Assembly: GCF_030944405.1 (NCBI RefSeq)
Contig: NZ_CP132339.1
Location: forward strand, 1,798,001 to 1,862,000
Reading direction: 5' to 3'
Source of the DNA: Janthinobacterium sp. J1-1
GTDB lineage: Bacteria > Pseudomonadota > Gammaproteobacteria > Burkholderiales > Burkholderiaceae_D
Length of the DNA stretch: 64,000 nt
Part shown: positions 1 through 11,802 of the stretch, one piece after another
Numbering within the stretch: the stretch's first letter is position 1
Layout of the letters: each line of letters opens with the position of its first letter
The notes under the pieces: model-generated
What the model saw: only the letters and a program-made list of their open reading frames with translations
What the model was told of the DNA's origin: nothing
Database searches by the model: none
Position numbers and translations under genes: made by a program

Positions 1-1809
1 GTGCAGGCGATACAGGTGCAGCATGGTGAAATACAGCACGGCCAGCGCCAGCACGGCGCCCAGCCTGGTCATGGTGTGCGAGGCGTGCGATAGCGCGCCC
101 GAGGGCTGGCCCGCCAGCAGCAAGCTGGCGATCGCCGGCGCCAGCACCAGCGGCCAGGAAAACCTCCAGCGCAGGTCGACGGGGGCGAACAGCATGCCCA
201 CGCAGGCCCAGGCGAACAGCAGGGCGCCCAGCACGTTCGCGTTCGCCGGCTGTACCTGGAGCGCCGTCAATCCGATGGCGCAGGCGATGACCCACGCCGC
301 GCGCAAACGCGGCAGCATGGCTTCCGGCCAGCCGCATTGCGCATACAGGCCGTTGGCCGTGCGCAGCGCCAGCACCAGCAGGCAGAACACCAGCATCATG
401 CTGTCGCTGATCGCCAGCCCGTGCGTCCCTTTGCCGCTCATGAAGATGCTGGCAAACAGCGACCCTCCCACCGCGTAGCCGAGCAGGCCTTGCAGCAGCG
501 TGCGGTTGGCGGCGAACGCCAGCAAGGCCAGCACGCACAGCGCGCCGGCGGTGGCGATGCGCAGCGTCGGATCAGGAGCAGGCAGGAACAACAGCAGCGA
601 CACCAGCATGAACGGGACGATCCAGCCCAGTTGAGGCAGGCCGGGGCGCGCCTGCAGCATGCGCTGGTCGGCCCACTCCTTGACTGCCTGCAGCCTGTCG
701 AACAGCGGCGCCGGCCAGCGGAAGGCCAGCAGGGCCATCAGCGCAAACGCCAGCGCCTGGAAGCCGAACAGGCTGATCTTGCTGCCAACGTCGTCGAGCT
801 GCATACCGGCCACGCTGACCACGCCGGCCAGCATAAAGTGCAGCACGAAACCCAGGCCGGCCGACTGCAAGGCCGTCTGCTGGAAATAGCGCTTGGAAAA
901 GACCGCATGCTCCCAGCGTTCGAACTGTTCGGTGTCGAGCTTGTAGGCCAGCATTTCACCGTGATGCCAGCGTATGGTGTACAGCAGTTCGCGCAACTGC
1001 CTGGTGAATTTTTCATCGAACAGCTGGCGCGCATAGGCCGATGGCGGCTTTTGCGACATGATGCAGTCCAGGCCAGGATAGTTCTGGCCGAAGTCGACGA
1101 AATGCATGAACGACTGGTCGGCCCGAAAACGCTGCACGGCGCTGCGTACCAGATCGCCATGGCTGCGCGCCAGGTAGGAAAAGTCGTGATTCCAGCCCAG
1201 CGCGGCAAACACGGCGTCGCGCAGCGCGATGTCGTAACCTTCGCTGGCGCAGTAGCGCAAGGCGCACAATTCGAATTCCTCGCGCACGTCGAGTTTCAGC
1301 AGGGCCTGGTCCTGCAGTGTGCCGGCGAGGACTGCTTCGGCGTCGGCCTGCTGCAGTTGGTCCAGGCAGGCCTGCCAGATACTGGCCGCTTCCTCGGCCG
1401 GGTCGATCTCGATGATGCCCCATAGTTCGGCAGGCGGCGGTGGCGGCGTGTCGATCACGCCCCACAGTTCGATTGGCGCCTGTTCCGTCACGGGGTCGAC
1501 GATGCCCCACAATTCGGCTGGCGGCGCCTGTACCTCGGCCGCCGGCTCGGGCACTACAAGCGGCGCAGCTGGTGTCGCTACTTCCGCATCTTCCCGTAAC
1601 TCCGCCAGTTCCTCGGCAAAGCGCGGCGCATGGTGCAGCGCATATTCATAGGCCTCGCGCAGCTCCTGGAACGCCTCCGGATCGTCTTCCGGGCGCGTGA
1701 GCTTCAGGCGTTTGGCATAGGCGCGCTTGATGGCGCGCTCGTCGCCGGTGGGCGCCGTGCCCAGGATCGCCCACAGGCTGCGCTGGCCGTTATGCAGGTC
1801 GCCATCCAT
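1..1809 (-). CDS. J-domain membrane protein, second of a tandem pair (3' end outside window)
   Basis: Open for 603 codons from an ATG at 1809 to the left window edge without a stop, so the C-terminus is missing. The first ~50 residues match a J-domain (LWAILGTAPTGDERAIKRAY, then KLTRPEDDPEAFQELREAYE), but the HPD signature that activates Hsp70 reads RPE(D). Residues ~95-135 hold three copies of an ELWG(I/V) motif in a Pro-rich linker. After a soluble part, about eight to ten hydrophobic segments follow from residue ~285. It is a paralogue of the gene at 1963-3666, including the IRWxH...LAYK motif before the membrane part. An in-frame TAG directly precedes the ATG and a GAAGG ribosome site lies about 10 bases upstream, which fixes the start. 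By analogy with E. coli DjlB/DjlC and HscC it is probably a membrane co-chaperone of the HscC-type Hsp70 encoded upstream. Function is inferred. Confidence 0.85.
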   Translation of the reverse strand, partial: MDGDLHNGQRSLWAILGTAPTGDERAIKRAYAKRLKLTRPEDDPEAFQELREAYEYALHHAPRFAEELAELREDAEVATPAAPLVVPEPAAEVQAPPAELWGIVDPVTEQAPIELWGVIDTPPPPPAELWGIIEIDPAEEAASIWQACLDQLQQADAEAVLAGTLQDQALLKLDVREEFELCALRYCASEGYDIALRDAVFAALGWNHDFSYLARSHGDLVRSAVQRFRADQSFMHFVDFGQNYPGLDCIMSQKPPSAYARQLFDEKFTRQLRELLYTIRWHHGEMLAYKLDTEQFERWEHAVFSKRYFQQTALQSAGLGFVLHFMLAGVVSVAGMQLDDVGSKISLFGFQALAFALMALLAFRWPAPLFDRLQAVKEWADQRMLQARPGLPQLGWIVPFMLVSLLLFLPAPDPTLRIATAGALCVLALLAFAANRTLLQGLLGYAVGGSLFASIFMSGKGTHGLAISDSMMLVFCLLVLALRTANGLYAQCGWPEAMLPRLRAAWVIACAIGLTALQVQPANANVLGALLFAWACVGMLFAPVDLRWRFSWPLVLAPAIASLLLAGQPSGALSHASHTMTRLGAVLALAVLYFTMLHLYRLH

Positions 1810-1920
1810 CTACAGCAAACCTTCGTTCTCGGACGGCCGCGCTGCGTTGCCGGCCAGGCGCGCATTGCGTTTGGCAAAGACAGGCTGGTGATCAATCAAT
1901 GAATGGCGGTAGATGGGCAT
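1810..1920 (-). CDS. possible 36-residue peptide ORF between the two J-domain genes
   Basis: An ATG at 1920 opens 36 codons that end in TAG directly abutting the ATG of the downstream J-domain gene. The product would be hydrophilic and basic, with no signal peptide or membrane segment. I see no good ribosome site in front of it. It may be a leader peptide that couples translation to the next gene, or simply non-coding spacer. I do not recognise a family. Confidence 0.2.
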   Translation of the reverse strand: MPIYRHSLIDHQPVFAKRNARLAGNAARPSENEGLL

Positions 1921-1962
1921 GATAAGTAAGTTTTCGGGTTTGACGCTCGTTGGAACCGCCAC

Positions 1963-3666
1963 TCAGGTATAGATATTTTTTTGCTGTGCCGCGTGATAGA
2001 GATTGCCCAGGATCAGAATGGCAATAAACAGCAACAACGCTTCCGGTAGTACCATGCGTGCGTCAGGCAATTCCTTGAAAAAAGACACGCCAGAAAAAAG
2101 GGCGAATTTCCCCAGGATCAGGGCCGGCCAGATCAAGTGCCTGGACAGGCCTGCCATCTTGAACTCGTATAAAGGCATGGCGGCCAGACACCACAGCCAT
2201 GCGGCGATCACTGCCACGCTCGATGGCAGGATGGTGGTGGCAGTGATAAAAAACACGGCTGTTCCGCCGAGCAGCCATACGGTGCGCAAGCTGGCGCGCC
2301 ATGGTTCCGGCAATGCTGTTGCCGCGTAGAGCTGCGGTCCGCTGCGCACCAGCATCAGCACAAGGCACAGGCTGAAGGCCAGGCGTGCAGCGAAGTGGAA
2401 ATCTTCAAAACCCAGCTCTTGCATGCCATAGGCCAGCAGCAGCGACAGCGGAAGCAGCAGGACATAAGCCTCCGGCTTGAGCTGCACCGATGCCGAAAGT
2501 AATGCCAGTAGGGCACATGCGGCAAATGCCAAGGTCTCCGTGTACACCACGAATGGAGCAGGGTGCGGGACAAATAGCAGCAGCGATGCGGCGGCGTACA
2601 GAGCCAGCCAGCCGAATTGCCATTTCTTCTGATGGCGCTCATGCCGTAGCCAGTTGCCGAAGCGCGCTTCCTTGAACCGCTCCATGTGATCGAGCAGGGC
2701 GCTGGGGCGATGGAAGGCATAGGCGCCGAACAGGGCGAAGGAAATCGCTTGTGCCAGCAGGAAGGCGTTCAGATGCGGAAAGGCAAATTGAAACTCGCCG
2801 AGCTGGTGCATGAACAGGCATGACGCGTAGAGAGCGAGTCCGCCCAGTGCGGACATCTTGGCTGTCCTGGTAAAATATTTTTTTGCGCGCGCCTGCCGTT
2901 CCCACCAGGTGTAGGCCTCGGCGTTGATCTTGTAGGCCAGCAGATCCGGGTGCTGCCAGCGGATGAGATGGATCAGTTCCAGCAACTGGTGCGTCAATCC
3001 GGCATTCGCCAGAAGGCGGCTCGATGCCGGTGGTGGGGCCATCAACAGCGCAAGCGCGGTGTTGAAGCGCCCGCTGTCCTCCAAATGATGCAAGGAGCAG
3101 GTAGCGTGATGGCGTGCCAACATCTCTCTGGCGGCCTGTGCATCGATTGCATGCAGCTGCGCCACCCGCTCACCCCATTGAAAGTGGGCCATGAACTTGA
3201 CACGCGTCTGGTCATGGCAGGCCGCAGTGGCGCAGTGGCGCAAGGCCATGCGCTCGAACTCCTCGCGGACGGAAAAATTGGCCATGACCGGCCGCGCTTC
3301 CAGCGTCTTCAAATGCAGCCCGCCAGCGGCGTTGAGCCACTCTTGCCAGAGGCTGGCTGCTTCTTTCAGCGGATCGGGGACGGCAAACCCGCTGTCATCA
3401 GGCGCCGTGGCTGACCGACGGCCGTCCATGTTGACCGCGGGAACCGCATCTTTTTTCCGCAACGCGATCATCGATGCCGCGTGCTGGTCATGCGCCGCCA
3501 TCCGCAATGCCTCTTCGTAGGCGTCGCGCAGGCGCTGGAATGCCGCCGGATCATCCTCGGGACGGTTCAGCTTCAACTGACGCGCGTAGGCGCGCTTGAT
3601 CTCGCGCTCGTCGCCGGTGCGCGCGATATTCAGGATATGCCAGGTGTCCGGGGCAGTACTGTTCAT
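1963..3666 (-). CDS. J-domain membrane protein (DjlB/DjlC-like), probable HscC co-chaperone
   Basis: 567 residues. Residues ~8-55 form a J-like domain (WHILNIARTGDEREIKRAYA, then RPEDDPAAFQRLRDAYEEAL) in which HPD is replaced by RPED. A soluble region of ~200 residues contains HLIRWQHPDLLAYKINAEAY, also found in the paralogue downstream. From about residue 270 to the end there are about ten hydrophobic segments, so the protein sits in the inner membrane with the J-domain in the cytoplasm. Its ATG shares one base with the stop of the Hsp70 gene upstream (TGATG), which implies coupled translation. E. coli pairs HscC with the membrane J-proteins DjlB and DjlC, and the arrangement here is the same. 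Pairing is inferred from synteny and domain content. Confidence 0.88.
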   Translation of the reverse strand: MNSTAPDTWHILNIARTGDEREIKRAYARQLKLNRPEDDPAAFQRLRDAYEEALRMAAHDQHAASMIALRKKDAVPAVNMDGRRSATAPDDSGFAVPDPLKEAASLWQEWLNAAGGLHLKTLEARPVMANFSVREEFERMALRHCATAACHDQTRVKFMAHFQWGERVAQLHAIDAQAAREMLARHHATCSLHHLEDSGRFNTALALLMAPPPASSRLLANAGLTHQLLELIHLIRWQHPDLLAYKINAEAYTWWERQARAKKYFTRTAKMSALGGLALYASCLFMHQLGEFQFAFPHLNAFLLAQAISFALFGAYAFHRPSALLDHMERFKEARFGNWLRHERHQKKWQFGWLALYAAASLLLFVPHPAPFVVYTETLAFAACALLALLSASVQLKPEAYVLLLPLSLLLAYGMQELGFEDFHFAARLAFSLCLVLMLVRSGPQLYAATALPEPWRASLRTVWLLGGTAVFFITATTILPSSVAVIAAWLWCLAAMPLYEFKMAGLSRHLIWPALILGKFALFSGVSFFKELPDARMVLPEALLLFIAILILGNLYHAAQQKNIYT

Positions 3667-5374
3667 CAGAGAAAACTGTTGCTTTCTATTTCTTCGAGTA
3701 CCGCTGAAAAAGCCGTGCGCGCCTTGCGGATGGTGGACGGGTCCTGCGACTCCAGCGCGGCCTGGAAGTTGGCCGTATGGGCGGCCAGGTACTGTCGCAC
3801 GTCGCCCAGCGACTGTTCGTACAGGCGGTCGGCGCGCGTGACCAGGGTGCGGTTTTCGATCTGGTCGCGCGGGTGGATTTTCAGGTCGGCCAGTTCCGCG
3901 AAACGCTGTTCGATCTGCTCCGGCGTCATCACGCCGGCGTTGTCGCTGATGACCATTTTATGGTGTTCCTGGGTGGCCAGCACCGTCACTTCGGCTTCCA
4001 GCACGCCGCTGATATCATAGGTAAAGCGTACGTCGATGCCCACTTCGCCGGCCTTCTTGACGGGAATCGGGAAGTTGATCTTGCCGAGGAAGACATTGTC
4101 GGCCACCAGGCGCGATTCGCCCTGGTAGATCGCCACATTGATTTCCTTCTGGTTGTCGTGGATGGTGACGATGTTTTCCGTGCGCGAGACCGGTACCACC
4201 GAGTTGCGCTCGATAATCGGCAGGTAATGGCCGCCCTCGTACTGGTTGGGGCCGACCTGGCGCGAAATGCCGATGCCCAGCGAGTAGGGCGCGACGTCCG
4301 TCATCACCACTTCGTCCAGCGCCGCGTCGCGCATTTTCAGGCCCGCCTGCACGGCCGCGCCCAGCGCGATCGCTTCGTCCGGATCGAGGTGGATGGCGGG
4401 GAAGCGGCCGAACATGCGCGACACCAGTTTGCGTACCAGCGGCATGCGCGTGGCGCCGCCGGCCAGGACAACTTCGTTCAGTTCGGCGGCGCGGATGGTG
4501 GCGTCGCGCAGCGCGCGCTCGACCGGCAGTCGCAGGCGCGCCAGCAGCGGCTCGCACAATTGCGCCAGCCTTTCTTCGCCGATTTCCCAGCTGTAGTCGG
4601 TGTTCTCGAAGCGCGTGTTCATGCGCACCGGGGATTGATCCGACAGCAGGCGCTTGACCCGTTCGGCCTCGTCGCGCAGCAACTGCTGCTGGCGCGGGTC
4701 GAACTGGCGGCTGCCCAGCGTCGTGCGCAAGCCGCTATGCTCCACAAAGGCGTCGACCAGCAGCGTGACGAAATCCTCGCCACCGAGGAAATTGTCGCCG
4801 GCCGAGGCCCGCACTTCCATCACGCCTTCGAACAGCTCCAGGATCGACACGTCGAAGGTGCCGCCGCCCAGGTCGAAGACGAGGAATTTGCTTTCCTGTT
4901 CCTTGTCGCGGATGCCGTAGGCCAGCGCGGCGGCCGTCGGCTCGTTCAGCAGGCGCTCCACGCGCAGGCCCGCCAGCTGGCCGGCGATACGCGTTGCCTT
5001 GCGCTGTGCATCGCTGAAGTAGGCAGGCACGGTGATGATGGCTTCCTCGACCTTTTCGCCCAAAAACGCTTCGGCATCTTCCTTCAGGGCGCGCAGCACC
5101 ATCGATGACAGTTCCTCGGGACGGAACTGCTGCGTGCCGAGGGTGATCTTCTTTTCGCTGCCCATGTAGCGCTTGAAGACCGATGCCGTCAATTGCGGGT
5201 GCGTCTGCAGGCGCTCGCGCGCGGCGCGGCCCACCAGCACGGTGCCGTCGTCGTCGATGCTGACGCACGACGGCGTCAGGTGCTCGCCCAGCGCATTGGG
5301 GATGATGGAAGCCTTGCCGTCGCGCCAGATGGCGACCAGGCTGTTGGTGGTGCCCAGGTCGATGCCGATGATCA

Positions 5375-5375
<1 letters not shown>
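3666..5375 (-). CDS. hscC: Hsp70 family chaperone HscC
   Basis: 569 residues, shorter than DnaK (~640) and close to E. coli HscC (~556). The ATPase domain starts with IIGIDLGTTNSLVAIW. It contains the second phosphate loop (FDLGGGTFDVSILE) and the adenosine motif (VVLAGGATRMPLVRKL), then a substrate-binding domain from about residue 370 and a short helical tail without a DnaK-type EEVD end. It uses ATP to bind and release client proteins. The ATG overlaps the parE stop by one base, and its own stop overlaps the next J-domain gene by one base, so parE, hscC and the J-protein gene form a tightly coupled unit. HscC is known to work with dedicated J-proteins and not with the DnaK/GrpE cycle; the two J-proteins downstream fit that role. 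Confidence 0.92.
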
Positions 5376-7372
<1,997 letters not shown>

Positions 7373-7460
7373 ACGTGTTCAAGCTAAGTAAAGACAGTGG
7401 TGGGAACGCCAGGCGCGCTTGCTGTGCGGCGATTTGACAGAGTGACAGCGGTGGCGATAA

Positions 7461-7476
7461 CTGTATAAATATACAG
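7461..7476. promoter_or_regulatory. LexA (SOS) box upstream of parE
   Basis: CTGTATAAATATACAG is a perfect CTGT-N8-ACAG operator, the LexA consensus of beta- and gamma-proteobacteria, with AT-rich core and flanks. It lies 89 bases upstream of the parE start and about 257 bases from the first kdp peptide gene. It covers the -10 hexamer of the minus-strand promoter at 7468-7496. Confidence 0.8.
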
Positions 7477-7496
7477 TATATCGCGCCTCGCGTCAC
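7468..7496 (-). promoter_or_regulatory. predicted sigma-70 promoter of the parE operon
   Basis: Read on the minus strand: -35 GTGACG (7496-7491, four of six consensus bases), a 17-base spacer, and -10 TATATT (7473-7468, five of six). The -10 lies inside the LexA box, so bound LexA would block it. On the plus strand, GTGACA (7442-7447), 16 bases and TATAAA (7464-7469) form a possible divergent promoter through the same box; I see no convincing gene directly downstream of it. Confidence 0.55.
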
Positions 7497-7631
7497 TCTG
7501 GGAGCGCATTGCGGCAGGCCGGGCGTCCTTGTGCGGACGCTCGCGCATTCTATCGTGATCGGCGCGCAATGGCGCTACTCCTTGGCAACTATGGTGCGCC
7601 CGTCATGTGACGGCTAGATGGTAGTGCACGA

Positions 7632-7656
7632 TTTTTACAGCTTGTTTACACCGCCC
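7632..7656 (+). promoter_or_regulatory. KdpE-like operator upstream of kdp
   Basis: TTTTTACA, five bases, then TTTACACCGCCCG closely resembles the E. coli KdpE site, which is T-rich and ends in TTTACACCCCGCCCG (recalled from the literature). It lies about 80 bases before the first small kdp ORF. It is the only candidate I see for potassium-responsive control of this operon. Confidence 0.6.
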
Positions 7657-7733
7657 GCTCCAGTCTTTACGAATTTTTTAGACCCTTCTGGCTAAGCTTC
7701 CCTCTATCAAAACAAACCTGAATGAGGGTGGGA

Positions 7734-7826
7734 ATGGATCTCGTATACCTGGGCCTGATGGCCGTCTTTTATGTCGTGGTGGCTGGCTTTGCCGGCGCCT
7801 GTGACAAGCTTGGGGGCGCGCAATGA
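7734..7826 (+). CDS. 30-residue membrane peptide at the head of the kdp operon
   Basis: ATG at 7734, preceded by GAGGGTGGGA as ribosome site. The product ([20 protein letters not shown], then a short tail with Cys and Lys) is one hydrophobic helix. Its stop overlaps the kdpF ATG by four bases (ATGA), so it is co-translated with the Kdp genes. It is not KdpF, which follows directly. It may be a second small subunit or a leader that couples translation. I recall similar short unnamed ORFs before kdpF in other proteobacteria but cannot verify this. Confidence 0.6.
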   Translation: MDLVYLGLMAVFYVVVAGFAGACDKLGGAQ

Positions 7827-7912
7827 ACGCCTTTTATGTGCTGGGCGCCGTGGTGTCGGCCGGCCTGCTGGTATATCTGCTGGTGGCGCTGCTGAAAGCC
7901 GAGGAGCTGTGA
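7823..7912 (+). CDS. kdpF: KdpF, small stabilising subunit of the Kdp potassium ATPase
   Basis: 29 residues, the same length as E. coli KdpF, with one membrane helix ([19 protein letters not shown]) and an acidic end (KAEEL) like the family's NAEAF. It starts inside the stop of the preceding peptide gene and its TGA shares one base with the kdpA ATG. KdpF associates with KdpA and stabilises the KdpFABC complex in the inner membrane. Confidence 0.85.
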   Translation: MNAFYVLGAVVSAGLLVYLLVALLKAEEL

Positions 7913-9729
7913 TGACGACGCAATCGATTTTATTGCTGGTGCTGTTCCTGGCCGTGCTGCTGGCCGCCGGCTATCCGCTGGGCCTGTACATGGCCAGGGT
8001 GGCGGGCGATGCCCCGATCCGTGGCCTGGGCTGGCTGCAACGCGGTGAAAATGTTCTTTACCGCCTGGCGGGCGTGAAAGCGGGTGCCGAGCGCTCCATG
8101 GGCTGGAAGCACTACGCCATCGCGCTGCTGGTGTTCAATACCGTCGGCGCCTTTTTTGTGTATGGCCTGCAGCGCCTGCAGGGCTTTTTGCCATTCAACC
8201 CGCAAGGCCTCGGTAACGTGGGTCCCGATTCCTCGTTCAATACGGCGGTGAGCTTTGTCGCCAACACCAACTGGCAGGGCTATTCTGGCGAGCAGACCAT
8301 GAGCTACCTGACGCAGATGCTGGGCCTGGCCTGCCAGAACTTCTTTTCGGCGGCCACCGGCATTGCCGTGATCTTTGCGCTGGTGCGCGGCTTTTCGGCG
8401 CGCTCGAGCAAATCGATCGGCAATTTCTGGGTCGACCTGGTGCGCTCCACCCTGTACATCCTGCTGCCGCTGTCGCTGGCCCTGTCGGTGGTGTTCATGG
8501 GCGAAGGCGTGATCCAGAATTTTTCGCCATACAAGGAAGTGACCCTGCTCGACCAGGTACATTATGAAACACCGAAAACCGACGCCGCCGGCCAGGCCGT
8601 GCTGGACGCGGCCGGCAAGCCGGTGATGGAAGCGCAAGTGGCCGCCACGCAGACCATCGCCATGGGCCCGGTGGCATCTCAGGAAGCGATCAAGCTGCTG
8701 GGCACGAATGGCGGCGGCTTTTTCAATGCCAATTCCGCCCACCCGTATGAAAACCCGACGGTGCTGTCGAACTTCCTGCAGATGCTGGCCATCTTCATCA
8801 TTCCCGCAGGTCTGTGCTTCACGTTTGGCCGCATGGCGGGCGACATGCGCCAGGGCTGGGCAGTGCTGGCCGCGATGACGCTGATCTTTGTGGTCATGAC
8901 GGCCGGCGTATTCCAGGCCGAGCAGCAGGCCAATCCGGCCTTGCAGGCGCTGGGCGTCGACCAGCAGATGAGTACCTTGCAGGCGGGCGGCAATATGGAA
9001 GGCAAGGAAACGCGCTTCGGCATCAGTTCGTCGGCCCTGTTCGCGGCCGTGACGACTGCCGCCTCGTGCGGCGCCGTCAACTCCATGCACGACTCCTACA
9101 TGCCCCTGGGCGGCATGGTGCCGCTGCTGTTGATGCAGTTCGGCGAAGTGGTGTTCGGCGGCGTGGGCACGGGCCTGTACGGCATGCTGATGTTTGCCAT
9201 CCTGGCCGTCTTTATCGCCGGCCTGATGATAGGGCGCACGCCCGAATACCTGGGCAAGAAAATCCAGGCGCATGAAATGAAGATGGTGTCCCTGGCCATC
9301 CTGGTCACGCCCACCCTGGTGCTGGTCGGTACGGCGATCGCCGTCATGCTGGAACAGGGCACGGTGGGCGTGGCCAATCCGGGCGCCCACGGTTTCTCGG
9401 AAATCCTGTATGCCTTTACGTCGGCCGCCAACAACAACGGCAGCGCGTTCGCGGGGCTGTCGGCCAACACGCCGTTCTATAACGTGATGCTGGCGATTGC
9501 CATGTGGTTCGGGCGCTTTGCCGTGATCGTGCCGGTGCTGGCCGTCGCCGGTTCGCTGGCCGCCAAGCAGCGCCTGTCGGCCAACGCCGGCACCATGCCC
9601 ACGCATGGCCCCATGTTCATTGGCTTACTGGTCGGCGTGGTGATACTGGTGGGTGTACTGAACTACGTTCCTGCGCTGGCCCTGGGCCCCGTCATCGAAC
9701 ACCTGCAACTCTTTACCCAACTGCCATGA
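7912..9729 (+). CDS. kdpA: potassium-transporting ATPase subunit A (KdpA)
   Basis: 605 residues. The ATG at 7912 overlaps the kdpF stop, and the protein begins [15 protein letters not shown]. KdpA is the channel-like subunit related to SKT/Trk transporters. Four selectivity-type loops are visible, including [19 protein letters not shown] and [14 protein letters not shown], between about ten membrane segments. It binds and admits K+, which KdpB drives by ATP hydrolysis. It ends with a four-base ATGA overlap onto kdpB. An upstream in-frame extension to 7771 exists but would run through the small kdp ORFs and is not used. Confidence 0.96.
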   Translation: MTTQSILLLVLFLAVLLAAGYPLGLYMARVAGDAPIRGLGWLQRGENVLYRLAGVKAGAERSMGWKHYAIALLVFNTVGAFFVYGLQRLQGFLPFNPQGLGNVGPDSSFNTAVSFVANTNWQGYSGEQTMSYLTQMLGLACQNFFSAATGIAVIFALVRGFSARSSKSIGNFWVDLVRSTLYILLPLSLALSVVFMGEGVIQNFSPYKEVTLLDQVHYETPKTDAAGQAVLDAAGKPVMEAQVAATQTIAMGPVASQEAIKLLGTNGGGFFNANSAHPYENPTVLSNFLQMLAIFIIPAGLCFTFGRMAGDMRQGWAVLAAMTLIFVVMTAGVFQAEQQANPALQALGVDQQMSTLQAGGNMEGKETRFGISSSALFAAVTTAASCGAVNSMHDSYMPLGGMVPLLLMQFGEVVFGGVGTGLYGMLMFAILAVFIAGLMIGRTPEYLGKKIQAHEMKMVSLAILVTPTLVLVGTAIAVMLEQGTVGVANPGAHGFSEILYAFTSAANNNGSAFAGLSANTPFYNVMLAIAMWFGRFAVIVPVLAVAGSLAAKQRLSANAGTMPTHGPMFIGLLVGVVILVGVLNYVPALALGPVIEHLQLFTQLP

Positions 9730-11792
9730 AAACCAAGACATTGACCCTGTTCGACCCCGCCTTGCTGCTGCCCGCCATCGGCGACGCCTTCAAGAAACTC
9801 GACCCGCGCACGCAGTGGCGCAGCCCCGTGATGTTCGTCGTCTATGTGGGCAGCATCATCACGACCCTGCTGGCGATCCAGGCCCTGAATGGCCAGGGCG
9901 AAGCGCCGTTCGGCTTCATTCTGGCGATTGCGGTGTGGTTGTGGTTCACCGTGCTGTTCGCGAACTTTGCCGAAGCGCTGGCCGAAGGACGCAGCAAGGC
10001 GCAGGCGGCCTCGCTGCGCGCCCTGAAGCAGACCGTGATGGCCAAGAAAATGCAGGTGCCGAAATACGGCACCTCCTGGCTGCCGACACCGGCCACCGAC
10101 CTGCGCCGTGGCATGACGGTGCTGGTCGAGGCGGGCGACGTGATCCCGGCCGACGGCGAAGTGACGGCTGGCGTGGCCTCGGTCGACGAGAGCGCGATCA
10201 CCGGCGAATCGGCGCCCGTGATACGCGAGTCGGGCGGCGACTTTTCAGCTGTCACCGGCGGCACCCGCGTGCTGTCGGACTGGCTGCTGGTGCGCGTTTC
10301 CGTCAATCCCGGCGAGGCCTTTATCGACCGCATGATCGCCATGGTCGAAGGCGCCAAGCGCCAGAAGACGCCGAATGAAATCGCGCTCACCATTTTGCTG
10401 GTGGCCCTGTCGATCGTGTTCCTGATCGTCACCGTCACGCTGTTGCCGTATTCGCTGTTTGCGGTGGCGGCCGCCGGCAGCGGCACGCCGGTGACGATTA
10501 CCGTGCTGATCGCGCTGCTGGTGTGCCTGATCCCGACCACCATCGGCGGCCTGCTGTCCGCCATCGGCGTGGCCGGCATGAGCCGCATGATGCAGGCCAA
10601 TGTGATTGCCACCTCGGGCCGCGCGGTGGAAGCGGCCGGCGACGTCGACGTGCTGCTGCTCGATAAAACCGGCACCATCACGCTGGGCAACCGCCAGGCG
10701 TCCAGCTTTGTGCCGGCGCCGGGCGTGACGGAACAGCAGCTGGCCGATGCGGCGCAACTGGCCTCCCTGGCCGACGAAACCCCGGAAGGGCGCAGCATCG
10801 TGGTGCTGGCCAAGCAGCAGTTCAATATCCGCGAACGCGAGATGGCCAGCCTGAACGCGACGTTTGTCCCGTTTACGGCGCAGACGCGCATGAGCGGCGT
10901 CGATATCGCCGATAGACAGGTGCGCAAGGGCGCGGCCGATTCCGTCAAAAAATACGTGGAAGCGCTGGGCCAGCCGTATCCGGCCGACGTGGCGCGCGCC
11001 GTCGACGATATCGCGCGCCGCGGCAGCACGCCGCTGGTGGTGGTCGATGCGGGCCGGGTGATGGGCGTGGTGGAACTGAAGGATATCGTCAAGGGCGGCA
11101 TCAAGGAGCGCTTTGCCGAACTGCGCCGCATGGGCATCAAGACGGTGATGATCACGGGCGACAACAAGCTGACGGCGGCGGCGATTGCGGCCGAAGCGGG
11201 CGTCGACGACTTCCTGGCCGAGGCGACGCCGGAAGACAAGCTCAAACTGATCCGCAGCTACCAGTCCGAAGGCCGGCTGGTGGCGATGACGGGCGACGGC
11301 ACCAACGACGCGCCGGCGCTGGCCCAGGCCGACGTGGCGGTTGCCATGAACTCTGGCACGCAGGCGGCGAAAGAGGCGGGCAATATGGTCGATCTCGATT
11401 CGAACCCCACCAAGCTGCTGGAAATCGTCGAAATCGGCAAGCAGATGCTGATGACGCGCGGTTCGCTCACCACGTTCTCGATCTCGAACGATATCGCCAA
11501 GTATTTCGCCATCATCCCGGCGGCGTTTGTCGGCACCTATCCGCAACTGAAGGCGCTCGACATCATGCACCTGGCCAGCCCGTCGTCGGCCATCATGTCG
11601 GCCGTGATCTTCAATGCGCTGATCATCGTCGTGCTGATCCCGCTGGCCCTGAAGGGCGTGCAGTACCGCGCCATCGGCGCGGCCAGTCTGCTGCGCCGCA
11701 ACCTGCTGGTGTATGGCCTGGGCGGCATCGTGCTGCCGTTTGTCGGCATCAAGCTGATCGACATGGCGCTGTCGGCACTGAACTTCATCTAA
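9726..11792 (+). CDS. kdpB: potassium-transporting P-type ATPase subunit B (KdpB)
   Basis: 688 residues. P-type ATPase with the phosphorylation motif DKTGTIT (Asp at residue ~313), the actuator loop ITGESAPV (TGES), the hinge [20 protein letters not shown], and membrane helices at the N-terminus, middle and C-terminus. It energises K+ import through KdpA at micromolar K+. The ATG at 9726 overlaps the kdpA stop (ATGA). kdpC follows after 10 bases with an AAGGAAA ribosome site. Confidence 0.97.
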   Translation: MKTKTLTLFDPALLLPAIGDAFKKLDPRTQWRSPVMFVVYVGSIITTLLAIQALNGQGEAPFGFILAIAVWLWFTVLFANFAEALAEGRSKAQAASLRALKQTVMAKKMQVPKYGTSWLPTPATDLRRGMTVLVEAGDVIPADGEVTAGVASVDESAITGESAPVIRESGGDFSAVTGGTRVLSDWLLVRVSVNPGEAFIDRMIAMVEGAKRQKTPNEIALTILLVALSIVFLIVTVTLLPYSLFAVAAAGSGTPVTITVLIALLVCLIPTTIGGLLSAIGVAGMSRMMQANVIATSGRAVEAAGDVDVLLLDKTGTITLGNRQASSFVPAPGVTEQQLADAAQLASLADETPEGRSIVVLAKQQFNIREREMASLNATFVPFTAQTRMSGVDIADRQVRKGAADSVKKYVEALGQPYPADVARAVDDIARRGSTPLVVVDAGRVMGVVELKDIVKGGIKERFAELRRMGIKTVMITGDNKLTAAAIAAEAGVDDFLAEATPEDKLKLIRSYQSEGRLVAMTGDGTNDAPALAQADVAVAMNSGTQAAKEAGNMVDLDSNPTKLLEIVEIGKQMLMTRGSLTTFSISNDIAKYFAIIPAAFVGTYPQLKALDIMHLASPSSAIMSAVIFNALIIVVLIPLALKGVQYRAIGAASLLRRNLLVYGLGGIVLPFVGIKLIDMALSALNFI

Positions 11793-11802
11793 AGGAAATA
11801 GC

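Noticed and set aside
337..1425. Plus-strand ORF of 362 codons opposite the first J-protein gene
   Set aside because: Gln/His/Arg-rich translation typical of antisense to a high-GC gene; the minus strand has a J-domain and membrane helices in a single open frame.
7384..7569. 61-codon minus-strand ORF before parE
   Set aside because: It contains the LexA box and the predicted promoter, has no family features and no good ribosome site.
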